Part shown: in pieces, positions 1 through 11,208 of the stretch
Numbering within the stretch: the stretch's first letter is position 1
Layout: every line of letters begins with the position of its first letter
From: Ascidia mentula
Taxonomy: Eukaryota; Chordata; Ascidiacea; Phlebobranchia; Ascidiidae
DNA length: 64,000 bases
Direction: 5' to 3'
Assembly (NCBI GenBank): GCA_947561715.1
Contig: OX387199.1
Coordinates: 21,953,001-22,017,000, forward strand
The notes under the pieces: model-generated
The model's database searches: none
Seen by the model: the letters and a program-made list of their open reading frames with translations, nothing else
Told to the model about the DNA's origin: nothing
Program-made: the position numbers and the translations under genes

Positions 1-17
1 CTCCTTCCACGTAAAAC
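1..17 (-). pseudogene. Orphan 3' (tail) exon of the array family, cut by window edge
   Basis: The first 17 bases match the start of the small 3' exon of the paralogous gene at 32800-32884, including the AATAG splice acceptor just upstream. The first exon that should lie at about 600-1350 is absent: the paralogous block jumps from 622 here to sequence that matches 34970, skipping about 1.5 kb. What remains is a tail exon without its coding partner. The rest of it lies outside the window. Confidence 0.6.
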
Positions 18-622
18 CTATTTTAACCCAACCAAAAAGTTATGAATATAACGCGTTTTAAATATATTTGTATATCCAGTTCAATGTCTCAAATTTAATG
101 GGCAACGAAAACTCACTTACGCTACGATGTCCATATTGTAGAAACGAGCGATTCGAAAGCAAATCCTGAAAACATTTTTACTTGTGACGTTCTTTGCTTT
201 TACTTGTGTAAAACGATGTAGGGATCTGCAGAAAAAACTTCAAGGTAATTGGGGGCCAACATTTTATTTTCAATTTGCGCTCTGATAAATAGGAGTTAGT
301 TTCAGTTATTCAGGAGATATATGACCCCTTCCACACGACCATTTGCACAGGCGAAAATATTTTTTACACCAACCTTAGAGAACATGTCACGAATGACTAC
401 AGGAAGCAATCTGTTTGACCGACGGATTTGTCTTTTTTCGCATCAACATTTGCCGGAAACTCGAAAGGGAGTAAGTGTTCTTACTGTTGAGTTTTGTTGC
501 AATTTTTATGTTTTTTGCTATTCCTTTAGACAGAAACCGGGAATGCCAATAGGCACAATTATTATTTCTATTAAAAATAAAGACCTTATATTTGCGCTTA
601 TCGTCTATCACCCCCTTTCGAG
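1..622. repeat. Truncated segmental duplicate of 32868-33490
   Basis: This stretch aligns almost base for base with 32868-33490 and less closely with 22368-22990. In those copies it is the intron and 3' side of a family gene. Open frames here are shadows, because the same sequence is intronic in the intact paralogue. The alignment stops abruptly at 622, exactly where a hammerhead-like inverted repeat begins. Confidence 0.8.
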
Positions 623-675
623 CACTGATGAGACCTGGCCAGTTTCGACCTTCCAGGTCTCATCAGTGCAGCTGG
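622..675 (-). ncRNA. Hammerhead-ribozyme-like 5' half with perfect inverted repeat
   Basis: On the minus strand from 675, CCAGCTGCA is followed by CTGATGA (666-660), a stem II of GACCT/AGGTC with loop GGA, and GAAA (646-643). This is the order of a type I hammerhead core. The 3' part is replaced by an inverted copy of the 5' part: GCACTGATGAGACCTGG at 622-638 is the exact reverse complement of 653-669. No UH cleavage site is placed correctly, so this is probably an inactive derivative. It sits on the breakpoint of a 1.5-kb deletion relative to the paralogous block at 33490-34970. Confidence 0.55.
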
Positions 676-860
676 TGAATGGAGTTGGTCATGCCGACTA
701 ACTAACTAGACGGATACTATTCCGCTGTGGTGAATTTATATTCGACGTCGTTAGGAACCAATCTACAGGTACGACATACCGGGAACGAACCACAGAGCAG
801 ACAATGGGCAAGCAACCGCTTGAAAACCGATAGTGTTGTCGGCTATTGTCACCAAAACAA

Positions 861-905
861 AGAGCTTATAGGTCGAAACAGTGGCCATCTGTATGCAGCT
901 CACAG
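861..905 (+). ncRNA. Hammerhead-like 3' half (remnant)
   Basis: AGGTCGAAAC is followed by a stem III that pairs ACAG with CTGT around a 7-base loop. A and TGCAGCTC then follow, which is the 3' strand of stem I. The CTGATGA box and 5' strand of stem II are missing; only GAGCT of the 5' stem I remains. The same sequence recurs at 35190-35235. It is the complementary half of the motif seen at 622-675. Confidence 0.45.
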
Positions 906-1354
906 AAATCATATCATTAGCTCCATTTGCTCATATATATGCGACAACGTTTCTATACCACTGACCTGAGCTGACTGTAAATATTTTCATATGCTTCAGC
1001 GTTATGCCTCCGTTGCACGCCATTGTATGGTAATCACTGCCCATCAATCTATTGTTAAGTTGCTTTCGCCTTGGTTAACTTCCTGTTAACTCTGCATTCT
1101 CAGGTCTTCTCCCTTTGGTATTAATATCAGTGATTTTTGTGCCATTGTACTTTTGCGATTGCGATCCCTCTGCTAAAGTTTGTGATAATTTTATTCATTC
1201 AAATGTTTAACACCGGATTTCATTCAGACAAATTGAGCGACCGGTTTTAGAGGTGATGTCACATATAGCAAAAAGAAAACAGTCGTGTTGCATGTCAAAA
1301 ATAAACAACCAACTAACGAACTAACTGATGAAAATCCTTAATTTGTGTCCTCCG

Positions 1355-1500
1355 TTACCTGGACAACGTGGATCTGACGTAATGCACCACATTCTTGCGC
1401 AATTTATCCAAAGCGAAGGAGTATGTGATAGGGCAATGGCGCTGGAAAGGAGAACAGCTGCTGAAAAGATGTAAGACACAAGGAATAAACCACGTGAACA
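1355..1500 (-). pseudogene. GPCR TM7 exon fragment, frameshifted
   Basis: The minus strand encodes YSFALDKLRKNVVHYV followed by a terminal LSR and stop (1355-1357). This resembles the start of the C-tail of the receptor at 58788-63737, which has a YS.ALDKLRKNVVH.V sequence after TM7. The hydrophobic TM7 part is in another frame because of small indels, while the paralogous fragment at 35683-35826 stays open. No other receptor exon is nearby, so this is a stranded exon copy and not a gene. Confidence 0.6.
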
Positions 1501-2334
1501 ATTAAGTGTACTGGAGAACATACATTGCTAACAATACACACATACTCTAACCATACAAAAACCTACTATCGGGAAAATTTAGTACACAGCCAACAGAATC
1601 TCAATTTTGGGCAAATCAGTTCCAATTTACTCATTCTTATGTTTCTACCCAAAATAACTCCTTGTTTTAATGAGTTTCGGATTCTGTGATGTTTTGGTTT
1701 TCTCATCGGACAACACTGTACATTAATGCCAAATAAATATTCTTGATCGGGCTTATGCTGTTCATGTGTCGTTGATCATCTTCTGGGAATTCTGGCTTCA
1801 CAACTTTTTGTAAATTCATTACTTACAAGATGCACCAACATTGAACATATTAGGGCACCAATGCCAGTTTCCTAACGCAATAATATTCGGTCAGGGATAA
1901 TCCGTGCGCATGTTAACCATGACTTCAACTAAAACTTGCAACAAAATGACGTAATGATATTTTTGTGCAGCAACAAGTACAAAATCTTGCACTGGCTTGT
2001 CGGAAAAAAGTAGCTTTGTTTTTTTCTAGCACGAGCTTCGGGCTCTAATTCGATTTATTATGGAATGTAATAGAAAACGCCAACCATAATGCAATGCAAA
2101 CAAGTAGGCTTAATATTGGTGGTAGGCCAAGGATTAAACTCTCCGCAAAACACGTAAACTTGATCAAAGTGCAACAAAATTCTCATAACGGTGGTCACGA
2201 GCTTGTGGCCAGAATTATTTGCGTTAACTTCTATGGACCGTCCTGATGATACCCCCCGAATATTGTCAAGTGATTTAACCACGTGATTCGAGTTTGTAAG
2301 CAAACAACCCACGAACCAAAACAAACAAATGACG

Positions 2335-3045
2335 ACCCAGTATATGATGTTGTTTATCTGAGTTGGTTTTGGGCAAATTCCCACCTCTTTAACCTTCCCA
2401 AAGCTTCGTACGGTTAATCTACAGCTAACGTTGGTATTGGTTCCGCCCCCTGTAGCCGCAGTCGTCACGTTTGTCGTGCCAGTCTCTGCAAGCCCAGGTC
2501 TGTAAACAGAAAACCTAACCAGGAATACCAGGCTAATATTTGCGAACGCTCGACTCAAACATTAGCGACAATGCAGTTTGTAATTTGACACACAGTCTTA
2601 ACCAAGCAAAATCAAAGCACGTCAAAGCACATTATTTTCAGGGTTAAAGCCCAGAGTGTTTAATAAGACGTAAAGAACGTTTGACAACATTTATAATTAT
2701 ATGGAAGCAAAAATACCACAATGCAATCATTGCGCTGCAGACATTAAAGCAGTACGCCAGCCTTAAAGATTTCATCAGTGCGGGTGGTGACCGTATAGGT
2801 GTGGACTAGATGTTAAATTGCAACTGCAGATGGAAACATTGTGTACTGCTCTCTGCAACTCAATGAATACAACGCAAAATTTGAGAAAAAGTAATTGATT
2901 TGAAAGCGTTTTCTTCCAAAGTAACTCAAAACTCAAATTATAATAGCAAACCAAACTAACACACTTGTAAACCAACAGAAATATACAACAATTTAACTCC
3001 GGGCGTAGTATTCGGTAGCTAAGCAACACAATGCTAACCAGAAAT
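2335..3045. repeat. Interspersed repeat, member 1
   Basis: A block starting near CAGTATATGATGTTGTTTAT and ending near GGTAGCTAAGCAACACAATG recurs at about 12808-13440, 24330-24830 and 36665-37375, with varying divergence and internal deletion. No transposase or reverse-transcriptase frame is visible. Its location relative to family genes varies, so it looks like a non-autonomous dispersed element carried along by duplications. Confidence 0.6.
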
Positions 3046-3130
3046 TTGCAATTAGGCCGATTGCGTTTGTGATATAAAATAATAAATTCTCAGATTTTCC
3101 AAATGCCAGCACTCAAAATCTTAGCATGTT

Positions 3131-4338
3131 TTACATTTTCTTGTCGAAATCTTTGGAGAGTTCATCAATTTCGCTCCCCCAACTATCATCTAGTTCCTCT
3201 TCTTCATCCCTGTTGAAAAGATCTTTCTTCTTTTGTTTCAGCGCTTCATTTTCACCTCCTCCGGTTTCCAGGTGACTATTGTAATCAATCAAGATTATCA
3301 ATGAAATGCGTTTAGTGTCTGCCTTAATCAATAAGTTCCTAATTCCAACACTCAATGCTACATATCAATACATGAATTGTAACTTAGTTAAGGAAATTAA
3401 AAACAACGATAAAGAAAGCAATTGTACCTATTCAACATTCTGTTTGCAGCATTTTTTCTTTCATTAAGACTTCCTCGAAAAACTTTCACCAACTCTTTTA
3501 TCAATTCTTCCTCACTCCGTAGGAGTTCCTGTGCCGCGCTCAAAATACAAGCGGCAATGCAGGATGACACAGGAATGGACTGGTAGCCATCACCGTCGGC
3601 AAGTCGTCTGGCAATCTCGAATAACAAAAGAACTGACAACTCGAAATAACGACCCTCGTTGCTTCTGCAGTCAGGGGTGTCGACTGATTCTGTCATAAAC
3701 TTCTCAAAGTACTTGCAGAACCCACGCAATCGGTAGGCATAATTTCCAAGAAAGTAGCTGTAACTGTTGGGTTGGTTTGTAAGAGCTGAGGTAATGATTA
3801 TTCCGTTTCCAGGTTGATCATGAGTTGGGTTGGCGAGCAAAATGATACCTCGATCTCCAGCATTAGATCCGCAGCGAAAGAAGAAGTAATTTCCTGTTTG
3901 AAACTTTTCCCTGTTTAGGACAATTTCAATGAAAATTTTTAGTAAATCCTGGCCTTTCCACGCTCTGAAACTTTCCATAAGCCATTGTGGAAGACACTGG
4001 ATGCCCATATCTCTAAGGTAATTCTCCAATATTTTTTGGAGCTTTTTCATGAGCTCATCCTCTTCTTCTTCCTCTTTTTCTTCTCCTGTTTCCTCTTCCT
4101 CGTCATCTTTATCATCTTTCTTTTTCCCTTGCCCACTGGTACCCCCTTGCTTTTTCTTTTCTTCTTCGTTTTCTTTTATCTTTTTCTGACCCTCCTCCCC
4201 TCTCCTTTTATTTCCCTCTTCCTCTTTCTTTTCTTCTTTTTCTCCGTCTTCTTCTCTCGTAAGTGTTTCAACCAGACGATTATGCAATTCAACCAACGTT
4301 ATTACTCCTCCACCCAAAATCGCGTTAAACAGCGGCAT
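3131..4338 (-). CDS. Array-family protein with acidic/lysine-rich region (subfamily with MP-type N-terminus)
   Basis: I do not recognise a named family. The exons are 4338-3428 and 3275-3131 and give 351 residues. The donor is AATAG|GTACAA, the acceptor ACAATAG|TCACC, and the split codon is Ser. The start is the only Met before a hydrophobic segment (about residues 3-18), and the gene at 31112 also starts MP. Residues about 28-105 are almost entirely Glu, Lys and Asp, a charged and probably disordered or coiled region. The conserved core follows: NYFFFRCG at about 150, LLANPT..QPGNG at about 165-180, FEKFMTESV at about 215, FEIARRL at about 240, and SIPVSSCIAACIL at about 256-268. The tail exon carries KKKDLFNRDEEEE and ends KDFDKKM. 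It is the intact partner of the damaged copy at 37467-38639. There is no signal peptide or clear membrane span, so a cytosolic location is only a guess. Confidence 0.75.
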
Positions 4339-5956
4339 GTTTTCCTACAAATGCCTGTCTGAAGTTTGCACAGAACTATCAAGTTCAATTAATCAATCCA
4401 TCGCGAATACATGCCATTACCCTCACTTTCAAGCCAACACAGGCTTAGTTCAAGGTACAAACCTTGATATTTGCGTTACCACTGCGCCCACTCTGACATT
4501 TGATGCCTCTGAGTAAATTTACTTCAACATCGTGCAGTCACTCAAACTACTATGATGTGAGAATCACTCACGCAGAAGTTAAAACAATTCAAATATACTC
4601 GTTAATTTTTTGATTATCGGGATTTGTTTGAGGCTGTCATGTTTTAAGAAGGCAATTATGTGGTTAGTAAATCAACAGCGGGCATTGTTATTGACCGACA
4701 TTATGCGGCGAACAGGCGCGTCTGTGCCAGTCCCAGCTCGCCAAGTTCGGTAAAGAACAAGCCCTGTTATTTAAACCATAGGTTAATATTTACGAAGACT
4801 CAACGGCTCAGCCCCAGGATGAAATATCAATGCAATATTCTGCTGCAAGCTCAAACTTGCCTTTGTTTCACTGTTTCTGGCAACAGACCAGTAATTATTG
4901 GGAAGCAGTACTCATGTTATTTTAGGTTATTTTTTTTGTTAAATACTGCGTTAATTGCTGCCAAAAACAGGTGCTATAATGTATTGGAACTTTGCCTTAT
5001 TAGAATATGCACAAATTGAAGTAAATCGAATGCATTTAGCCAAGAAATTTGAGCGGATCAAGTAATTGCCGATTGTTTATTATGCAATGATATCAAGTAA
5101 AACATCGCCAAATGTTCAACACAAAATAAAAAGCGTACATTGGTGTTGCCCTAAAAACTTTCCTACTGAAGGTTTATGCAATTGTATCTGCCAACCCCTG
5201 TGTTAAAGTCCCCTTTACTTTATGATTACAACAATAAAACCAAATACACTTTGATAGCACTAACGCCGTCAACAAGCCTGAAAATCCTGTCAACATCTAA
5301 ACATGAAGCCTTTCTGGTTCCAGTTTGCCGTAACAGACCATCTATTGCAACTTGGAGCTAATAAAGAGGTGTTGCAAAGTCAGGTTTTTATAGCTCCGTA
5401 GCGCACCCTAGGGCCTGTGTTTTTTAGGTGGTAATATTAACGTAACAATCCACAGTTGCAACTCCCTAAATTCTAAAAGAGAAAATCAGCAACCCCACGA
5501 CCACAGAAATCGACGCGGAGGTCCGTCAAAAATTTAAACGACTAAAACTTCATGCTATTTTGGATAGTGGTTCGGCAGCAAACTTTCTTCAACAACTCAT
5601 GGAAGACGATGCCAATGCTGCAGGCAAATTACGGTCTTGAAATTAAAGCGACACCTTTCCGTGTTTCAAAAATCATTTCTTGTCTTTAGAATTTAGCGAG
5701 ATTTTACCACAACCAAAAGTTTTAAAACAGTGGTCCTTATTTTTCTCTGCACTAAAAATATACCTGATATATTTTTATTCAAGCTGAAACATTGTAATTT
5801 ACAGGATTCACAAAGACTAAAATCTCGGACACGAGTCAACTACTCGTGTACATGATCAACGACAACAAAACGATAAAAAGATAAATTTCGTTTAAATCCA
5901 GGCATTGCTTGAGAGGGTGCACAGGCTGATTTCTGTAGTCATTCTGGACATTTACT
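4339..5956. other. Intergenic, no gene seen
   Basis: This is non-coding and duplicated at 38640-40302. A dispersed repeat lies at about 5170-5410. It ends with TATAGCTCCGTAGCGCACC and is also present at about 39340-39575. The short open frames here are not preserved in the partner copy, which argues against coding. Confidence 0.6.
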
Positions 5957-7705
5957 TTAGTAAAACACATCACGTGTTTTCGGAGAATTTGTGTCGCCTA
6001 AATTTTGTGTTTTGCTGCTCGTCGCTTTAGAATCGCAACTTTTGCTGACAAGCTGCATTTTGTTGTTAAGATTATTGACGTTTCGTGTGGTTGGGAAGAT
6101 TTTCCGTGGGGTTAATTTTAGGCTTTGACCGATACTTGCTGACTGCTTCGAATCTTTACTTTGGTTAGGACGAAAATTTTGAGGAATGTCTTCGTTCCCT
6201 TTACTTTCCTTGCTGGAACTTTGCTCTTCTTCATAAAAAGGATTGAAGAGATGCTTCATCTTCTTTTGCAGTTTTTCCCTACTTTGTTCCTTCGTCTTCG
6301 CTGACTCTTTACCATCGTCCTCAGCTTTGTAATAACTGTTCCAACAATTGACACGGGTAAAAAAAAAACTTTTTTAGGGAATGTCAACTTTTACAGCAAA
6401 ATCCAATGTGCGTTAAAAAGTCACTCATCTGGGTTAATCTAACAATAATACATAGCAATGCTGGACAAACGATGTCTTTGTACATCTTAAAAATGTAGGC
6501 AGTAGAAGTTCATTTAATTAATACAAAGGGCAATGCTGTTGTTGTGAGAATGATCCAATACTTTGGTACAATCAACACAAACGTATTGTTTGTAATTCCG
6601 TGAACGAATGTTGAAAGCTTTGCAACCGAATTGCTGATTTTTCAACATTTTAACAATATGTTAGGTAACATAGGTTAATTTCCAATCAATTAAAGATAAA
6701 TTGCTACAATACCTTATTAACAATGCTTGTGCTGCATATTCTCTTTCATCGAAATCCCCTCGAAAAATGTTAATCAACTGTTCCATTAAATTCTGCGCCA
6801 TTAAATCCAGCAGGCTTCTTCTTAAAGAACTAACGCTAAATAAAACGAAAGGTTGTGAACATTATTGAAAAAAATATTATTTATAACTAATAAAATACAT
6901 TGAAAACGTTTCCAAAAAAATACATTGAAAACGTTTTCAAAACCTTTGCAAATTACTTTGCTATTTACAAAGTACTTAGTATGAAAGGTATTGAAATTCA
7001 CCTTTGCATCAGTTTAATTTCATCTTTTTTGCTGGTATATGGCTGTTCCAATATTTTAGCCATTTCATCTTTCGTACCCTCAATATTTCTCTTTCGCATT
7101 TCATCTTTTAATACACAAGCGGCGATGCAGGATGACACAGGAATGGACTCGTATGCATCGTCATCAAATAATCGTCTGGCAAGCTCGAAGACGAAGTGAA
7201 CAGAGAGCTCGAAGAAAAGACCTTCATAATCCCTGGGACCTTTCGTGTTGACTGACTCGGTCATATATCTTTGAAAGTAGTGCAAAAATCCAATTAAATT
7301 ATCGCCATGTTCGTCGATGAAGCTGTCAAAACTGTTCGGTTTGTCGTTTAAAGCAGAGGTTATGATTACTCCGTTTCCAGGTTCAGCTTCGGTTGGTTTT
7401 GCGAGCAAGATAACATCTCGATTCTCATCGGATCCACAACGAAAGAAGAAGTAATTTCCTGTTCTGAAACTACGGTTTTGTACAATTTCAATCATTGTGT
7501 AAAGCAGGTTTTGTCCATTACTTTCGTCAAAATGGAAACTAGCCGCTAATTTAAATTTTTTGGGAGGAGAACTAAGATGCTGTTTGAGGTTATTCAGCAA
7601 GTTTTCATTGATTTGTAGACACGAAAGCAGTTGGTCCCGGAATTCGTTGTCATTGTCCTTAAGTTTCGCGTATTCTTTTTCTTCAAAGCGATTTAGGTTT
7701 GTCAT
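5957..7705 (-). CDS. Array-family protein, three exons, long serine-rich tail
   Basis: I do not recognise the family. The exons are 7705-7002, 6829-6713 and 6335-5957, giving 399 residues. Donors are CAAAG|GTGAAT and AATAAG|GTATTG and all phases agree. The middle exon's acceptor could also be at 6835, still in frame. The start is the Met of MTNLNRFEEKEYAKL, because relatives begin M..(5-9)..F..(D/E)..FRDQL; an earlier in-frame Met at 7753 is less likely. The core motifs are NYFFFRCG, LLAKPT.AEPGNG, FQRYMTESV, FELARRL and SIPVSSCIAACVL. The middle exon supplies the usual IFRGDFDERE..A segment, and the last exon has KKMKHLFNP and then about 90 polar Ser/Lys/Asn residues. An extra intron compared with its neighbours, and the long tail, set it apart. 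Confidence 0.7.
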
Positions 7706-7753
7706 TCTAAATAGTTTTAATTCTGAAAGCAAATGTTTAAGTTGAATAAACAA

Positions 7754-10700
7754 CTAAAACCTTAAATGCGTTTACTGAGGCAATAACAAACCAAAGTAAA
7801 ATTGCACAGTCTCAGCGGCTTGTTTATTCCAACTGGGACCGAACCAAACCGGTAAATTATAATTCCCGAACCAGAAATAGTTAAATCAGGGGGCTTGAAT
7901 CAAAACTTTTGTTGCGAACAAAAGAGTCTTTGGCTGCTTTAGCGTAAACAGTTGAACAATTTGTTTATGTCATCACGATAGAGTAACAACTTGCACAAGC
8001 AAACGATTTAGTGGAACTTGAATCATGAGGTATTCGAATCAAATTTTACGAATTCGAATCGAATAAACACAAATTGTGAAAACCGGAACTGAAACAGGTC
8101 AGTTCCTTACGTCACCAAATGTGACCGGTTACCATTCAATGTCGGTTAGCCAGGTTCTTTGTGCATTTTTTCATGTTGAAGATCACATGACGTTTTAGAA
8201 CCCAGCCTTTACGGAAAGAAACCGTTTTAAAGCGAACAATTTTGCCCACCCCCATTCGTTCCGTAGCACTAAACAATTCTGTGTTTGATTAAGCTAGACA
8301 TAAATTTAAACGCAAAAGATCTCTTTAACACGTGTTTGTAACCTTGTACACTGACTGCCCATACAATCTACAGCAAAATTCTACACACAGTGATCCAGCT
8401 AGAAAACAACCTTTCACCATTTCTTCCTGGTCAAAGATTATGAAAAGGTAAAAGTTGTCGCTGTGACGCGTTAAAGCGAAACATCACGTGTCATGTGAAC
8501 AATTTACAGCAGTAAATCTTGAAATCAAGATTTGTGAACGTTGCACTTTTTGACACTGTTGCTACCTTACAGCCCTACTAAGTCTCGACACTAAAATACA
8601 TTTCTGCGAGAAAGGTTGGTTTGACTGTGTCGCTGGCTGCCAGATTCATTCACCTCTGGACAAAATTCCAAACCTAATTATCCGAAACTCGACCTCATCC
8701 TCCAGAGTTACTTGATACCGTGTTTTATCCTTTGCCAAACAACGTTATTCGATGGTAAACAAAAATTGATAAACCTCGTTTAGTATTTTTTTGCAGTTAA
8801 CTGCAACCTTCCTTTTGAGTTGGTGCATTTATAACACTATTTTTGGGTGCAAAAAACTTAACTATTTTAACTATTTTAAAAAAGAAGTTCAAAGCTATTA
8901 TGCTGTTAAGCATACTGAACAGCAGACGTTTCGAACTCAACTGCGTTTATCATCTGTGCGAAATAGTAATGAGCCACAACAAAGCTATTATTCTGTTAAG
9001 CAGAAGAACAGGTGTAAGAAGGACAATGTACCCAAGTTTGCGTGGAGGTTCTAAATGGTTCACCCGATCAAATATCCGCAATGTAAAAGGATCTCTTCGG
9101 GAAGGTGACATTTTAAATGTCCTTGAATCCGAGAGAGACTCCAGAAGATTTTATACGCTCTCTTGGTCACAAGCTCATTCCTAAAACGCACTGATAAAAT
9201 ACACGGGGCGTCTGCACATATCGCACCATATTAGTCTGAGACTTCAATTTCACCCACCATTGTATAAGTTTCTTAGAAATAAATCGCTTTTCGCTGAAGT
9301 TCAGCAAAATGTTTGTGTTGGCTATTTTCGTAACTGAAATTTTTATGCCAATGCAAAAAAAACCAGGTTGAATATATCCTTAGCTCTACACCCAGCAGCG
9401 AAACCACACGTGTAACTTTATAACTGTATCTATCCACATGGTGATGCCAGAGAGCCAGTTTTCCCAATTCTACAACGCATTTCTGATTTGTTCAAAGTTT
9501 AATAGAAAGGAAATATAATGCGTACCTTTTGTATTTGGTAAAGCTTCTAAATATTTACCATAAATTCCATATTTACCGCAGTCTGTTTTTTTTAGTTTAT
9601 ATTGGCATGTCACAAGCGCATTTGCTCGATAAAAATCTTTTAATTTTTTTAAATCCTTCAATCATTCGGATCCTACGTCAGTGCGAATCAGTTGTTGTGG
9701 AAATTTGTCAAACCTCAACCTGAACATTCCGGGTTGGTTAAAAATAGTTGACGCTTACTCAGTCACGCGGGAAATTATTTCCGAAACGTTCGCGACAACC
9801 GTTTCCAATTACAACAAAGGCAGGAATGTTGGCTTTTGGAACTCAACTTATTGTTGTAATTACTTGATTGCTTTGTTCTTTTGCGTAGTAGAGCTTTGCG
9901 CAAAGTACAAAGGATTAATTTGTAATATTACCTGGTTACTACTACATGAGTAAGAGTGGATCGTAAGGGCATTGTTCCAGAGTACTTTGCGAACCAAATG
10001 CGCCTTTCATCTTAAGCGAGATTCACTATTGTTGCTTTGGTGCGGAAAGAATCAGTAATTACCAAAAACTGCTGTGTTTTTATAAAAATATCATTATTTG
10101 TTACAAACCTTTTAAAAATCTTTAAATTTTTGGTTTGGTTGTTTTTGTTTAAAGTCTGTCCATTGTTACAAGGTTAATGTGGGTAAGAATTTCGCCACGC
10201 ATGACTGACTCCAAGTTTCCTCCGTTGCAAAAACCAGCAATCAAGCATTTCGTTAAACTCAATTACAGACCAGGTGTGATGCCATACGCCAGTAAATAGA
10301 CCGTACATTACAGGCGAGCGACGCTACCTAATATGTTGTTACATGACCATTTTGATTTGCAGCATAACAACCGACTGATTCAACGCTTCACCGGTTTTTA
10401 ACGCCTTCTTCACTCAACCGGATTGAAAGAAGAGTTATCAGGGGTTTTCCATTTCTGTCCGCGGTCCAATATCTTTGTTCAGCTCATTCAGTTCAGTATT
10501 TCGCTTAACTGGAAAACGTGGATTCTGTAGAAAGGTTAAGACGACTAGATCCTAACAGCTTCATTCAAAACTATTCACAAAACTTTTATCAAGCTTGTTT
10601 ACAGTTTATTTGCAGAATCAGCGAACAGCAAACTGGGTATAATTGATCTACACTAGGTATAGTACATGCAAAAATATGCGCTGCATGACGATAAAACGAT

Positions 10701-11208
10701 AAACGATGGTAAATTACGATAAAAGACACTTTCATTTGAAAACTTGTGAAAATCTTTACAACGTATATAACTATTTAATGCTTAAAATGAAACAAAATTA
10801 TGCCACTAATATCAACGCAAAATATGCAATCAGATTTAAATGCCATTGCTTCTGTTTGTAAACACATCAAACACAAATTAAAAGGCGAACTTAGCTACTT
10901 ACACAAAAGTAACAACAAGTAAAATTGTCATCCAACAACGCAATGTTTAAACAACAATTCTGGTTGGGCCAATACATGTTTTTACAGAATTTTGCAAATG
11001 AACAAATCCACATTAGAAAAATTAAATTTTGTGTTGAAACTAATTAAAAAATCGGGTGAGGGAGTACAAAAGACAAAAGCATAAGGAAATGAGATTATTC
11101 GAAATAAGTCGATGGTACCCAAGTTATTATACAGGTGCTAAAATGCTAAACATTACGTGTTTTATGGTTTTCATGTCGGTTTAATTTTTTGTTTCGCTGA
11201 TCATTTCT
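7754..11208. repeat. Intergenic, older half of the block duplication (about 8500-11200, partner about 42100-44200)
   Basis: No gene is visible. From about 8500 onward the sequence aligns, with frequent substitutions and indels, to 42100-44200. Shared landmarks include the CTCCAAGTTTC.. stretch at about 10205 and 42990, and the sequence leading into the tail exon of the next gene. A piece of the same sequence (about 10140-10260) is also found at about 49390-49510, inside the spacer of the large inverted repeat. The weak open frames are not conserved between copies. Confidence 0.6.

Larger units (their letters stand above)
640..6345. repeat. Segmental duplication, left copy (partner 34970-40690)
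   Basis: By eye this block is nearly identical to 34970-40690 and carries the same gene order: hammerhead remnant, GPCR TM7 fragment, interspersed repeat, acidic family gene, then the tail exon of the next gene. Differences include an extra stretch of about 70 bases near 4635-4700 here and about 200 extra bases at 39699-39898 in the partner. Similarity ends at about 6345, inside the intron next to the tail exon at 5957-6335. Exons 1 and 2 of that gene were therefore not carried over. Confidence 0.85.

Noticed and set aside
321..701. 126-codon plus-strand frame, similar at 33189-33581
   Set aside because: In the intact paralogous gene this DNA is the intron and 3' side of a minus-strand family member.
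2058..2558. 166-codon minus-strand frame
   Set aside because: It crosses into the interspersed repeat and is interrupted in the nearly identical right block (36394-36660).
2770..2800. Additional hammerhead at a CATCAGTGC word (also 37107)
   Set aside because: Reads CTGATGA on the minus strand, but no stem II or GAAA follows.
3985..4362. Plus-strand frame rich in Phe and Leu opposite the family gene's first exon (also 38280-38663)
   Set aside because: It is the antisense reading of the Glu/Lys-rich coding stretch (GAA/AAG codons read as TTC/CTT). The minus-strand frame has splice sites and paralogues.
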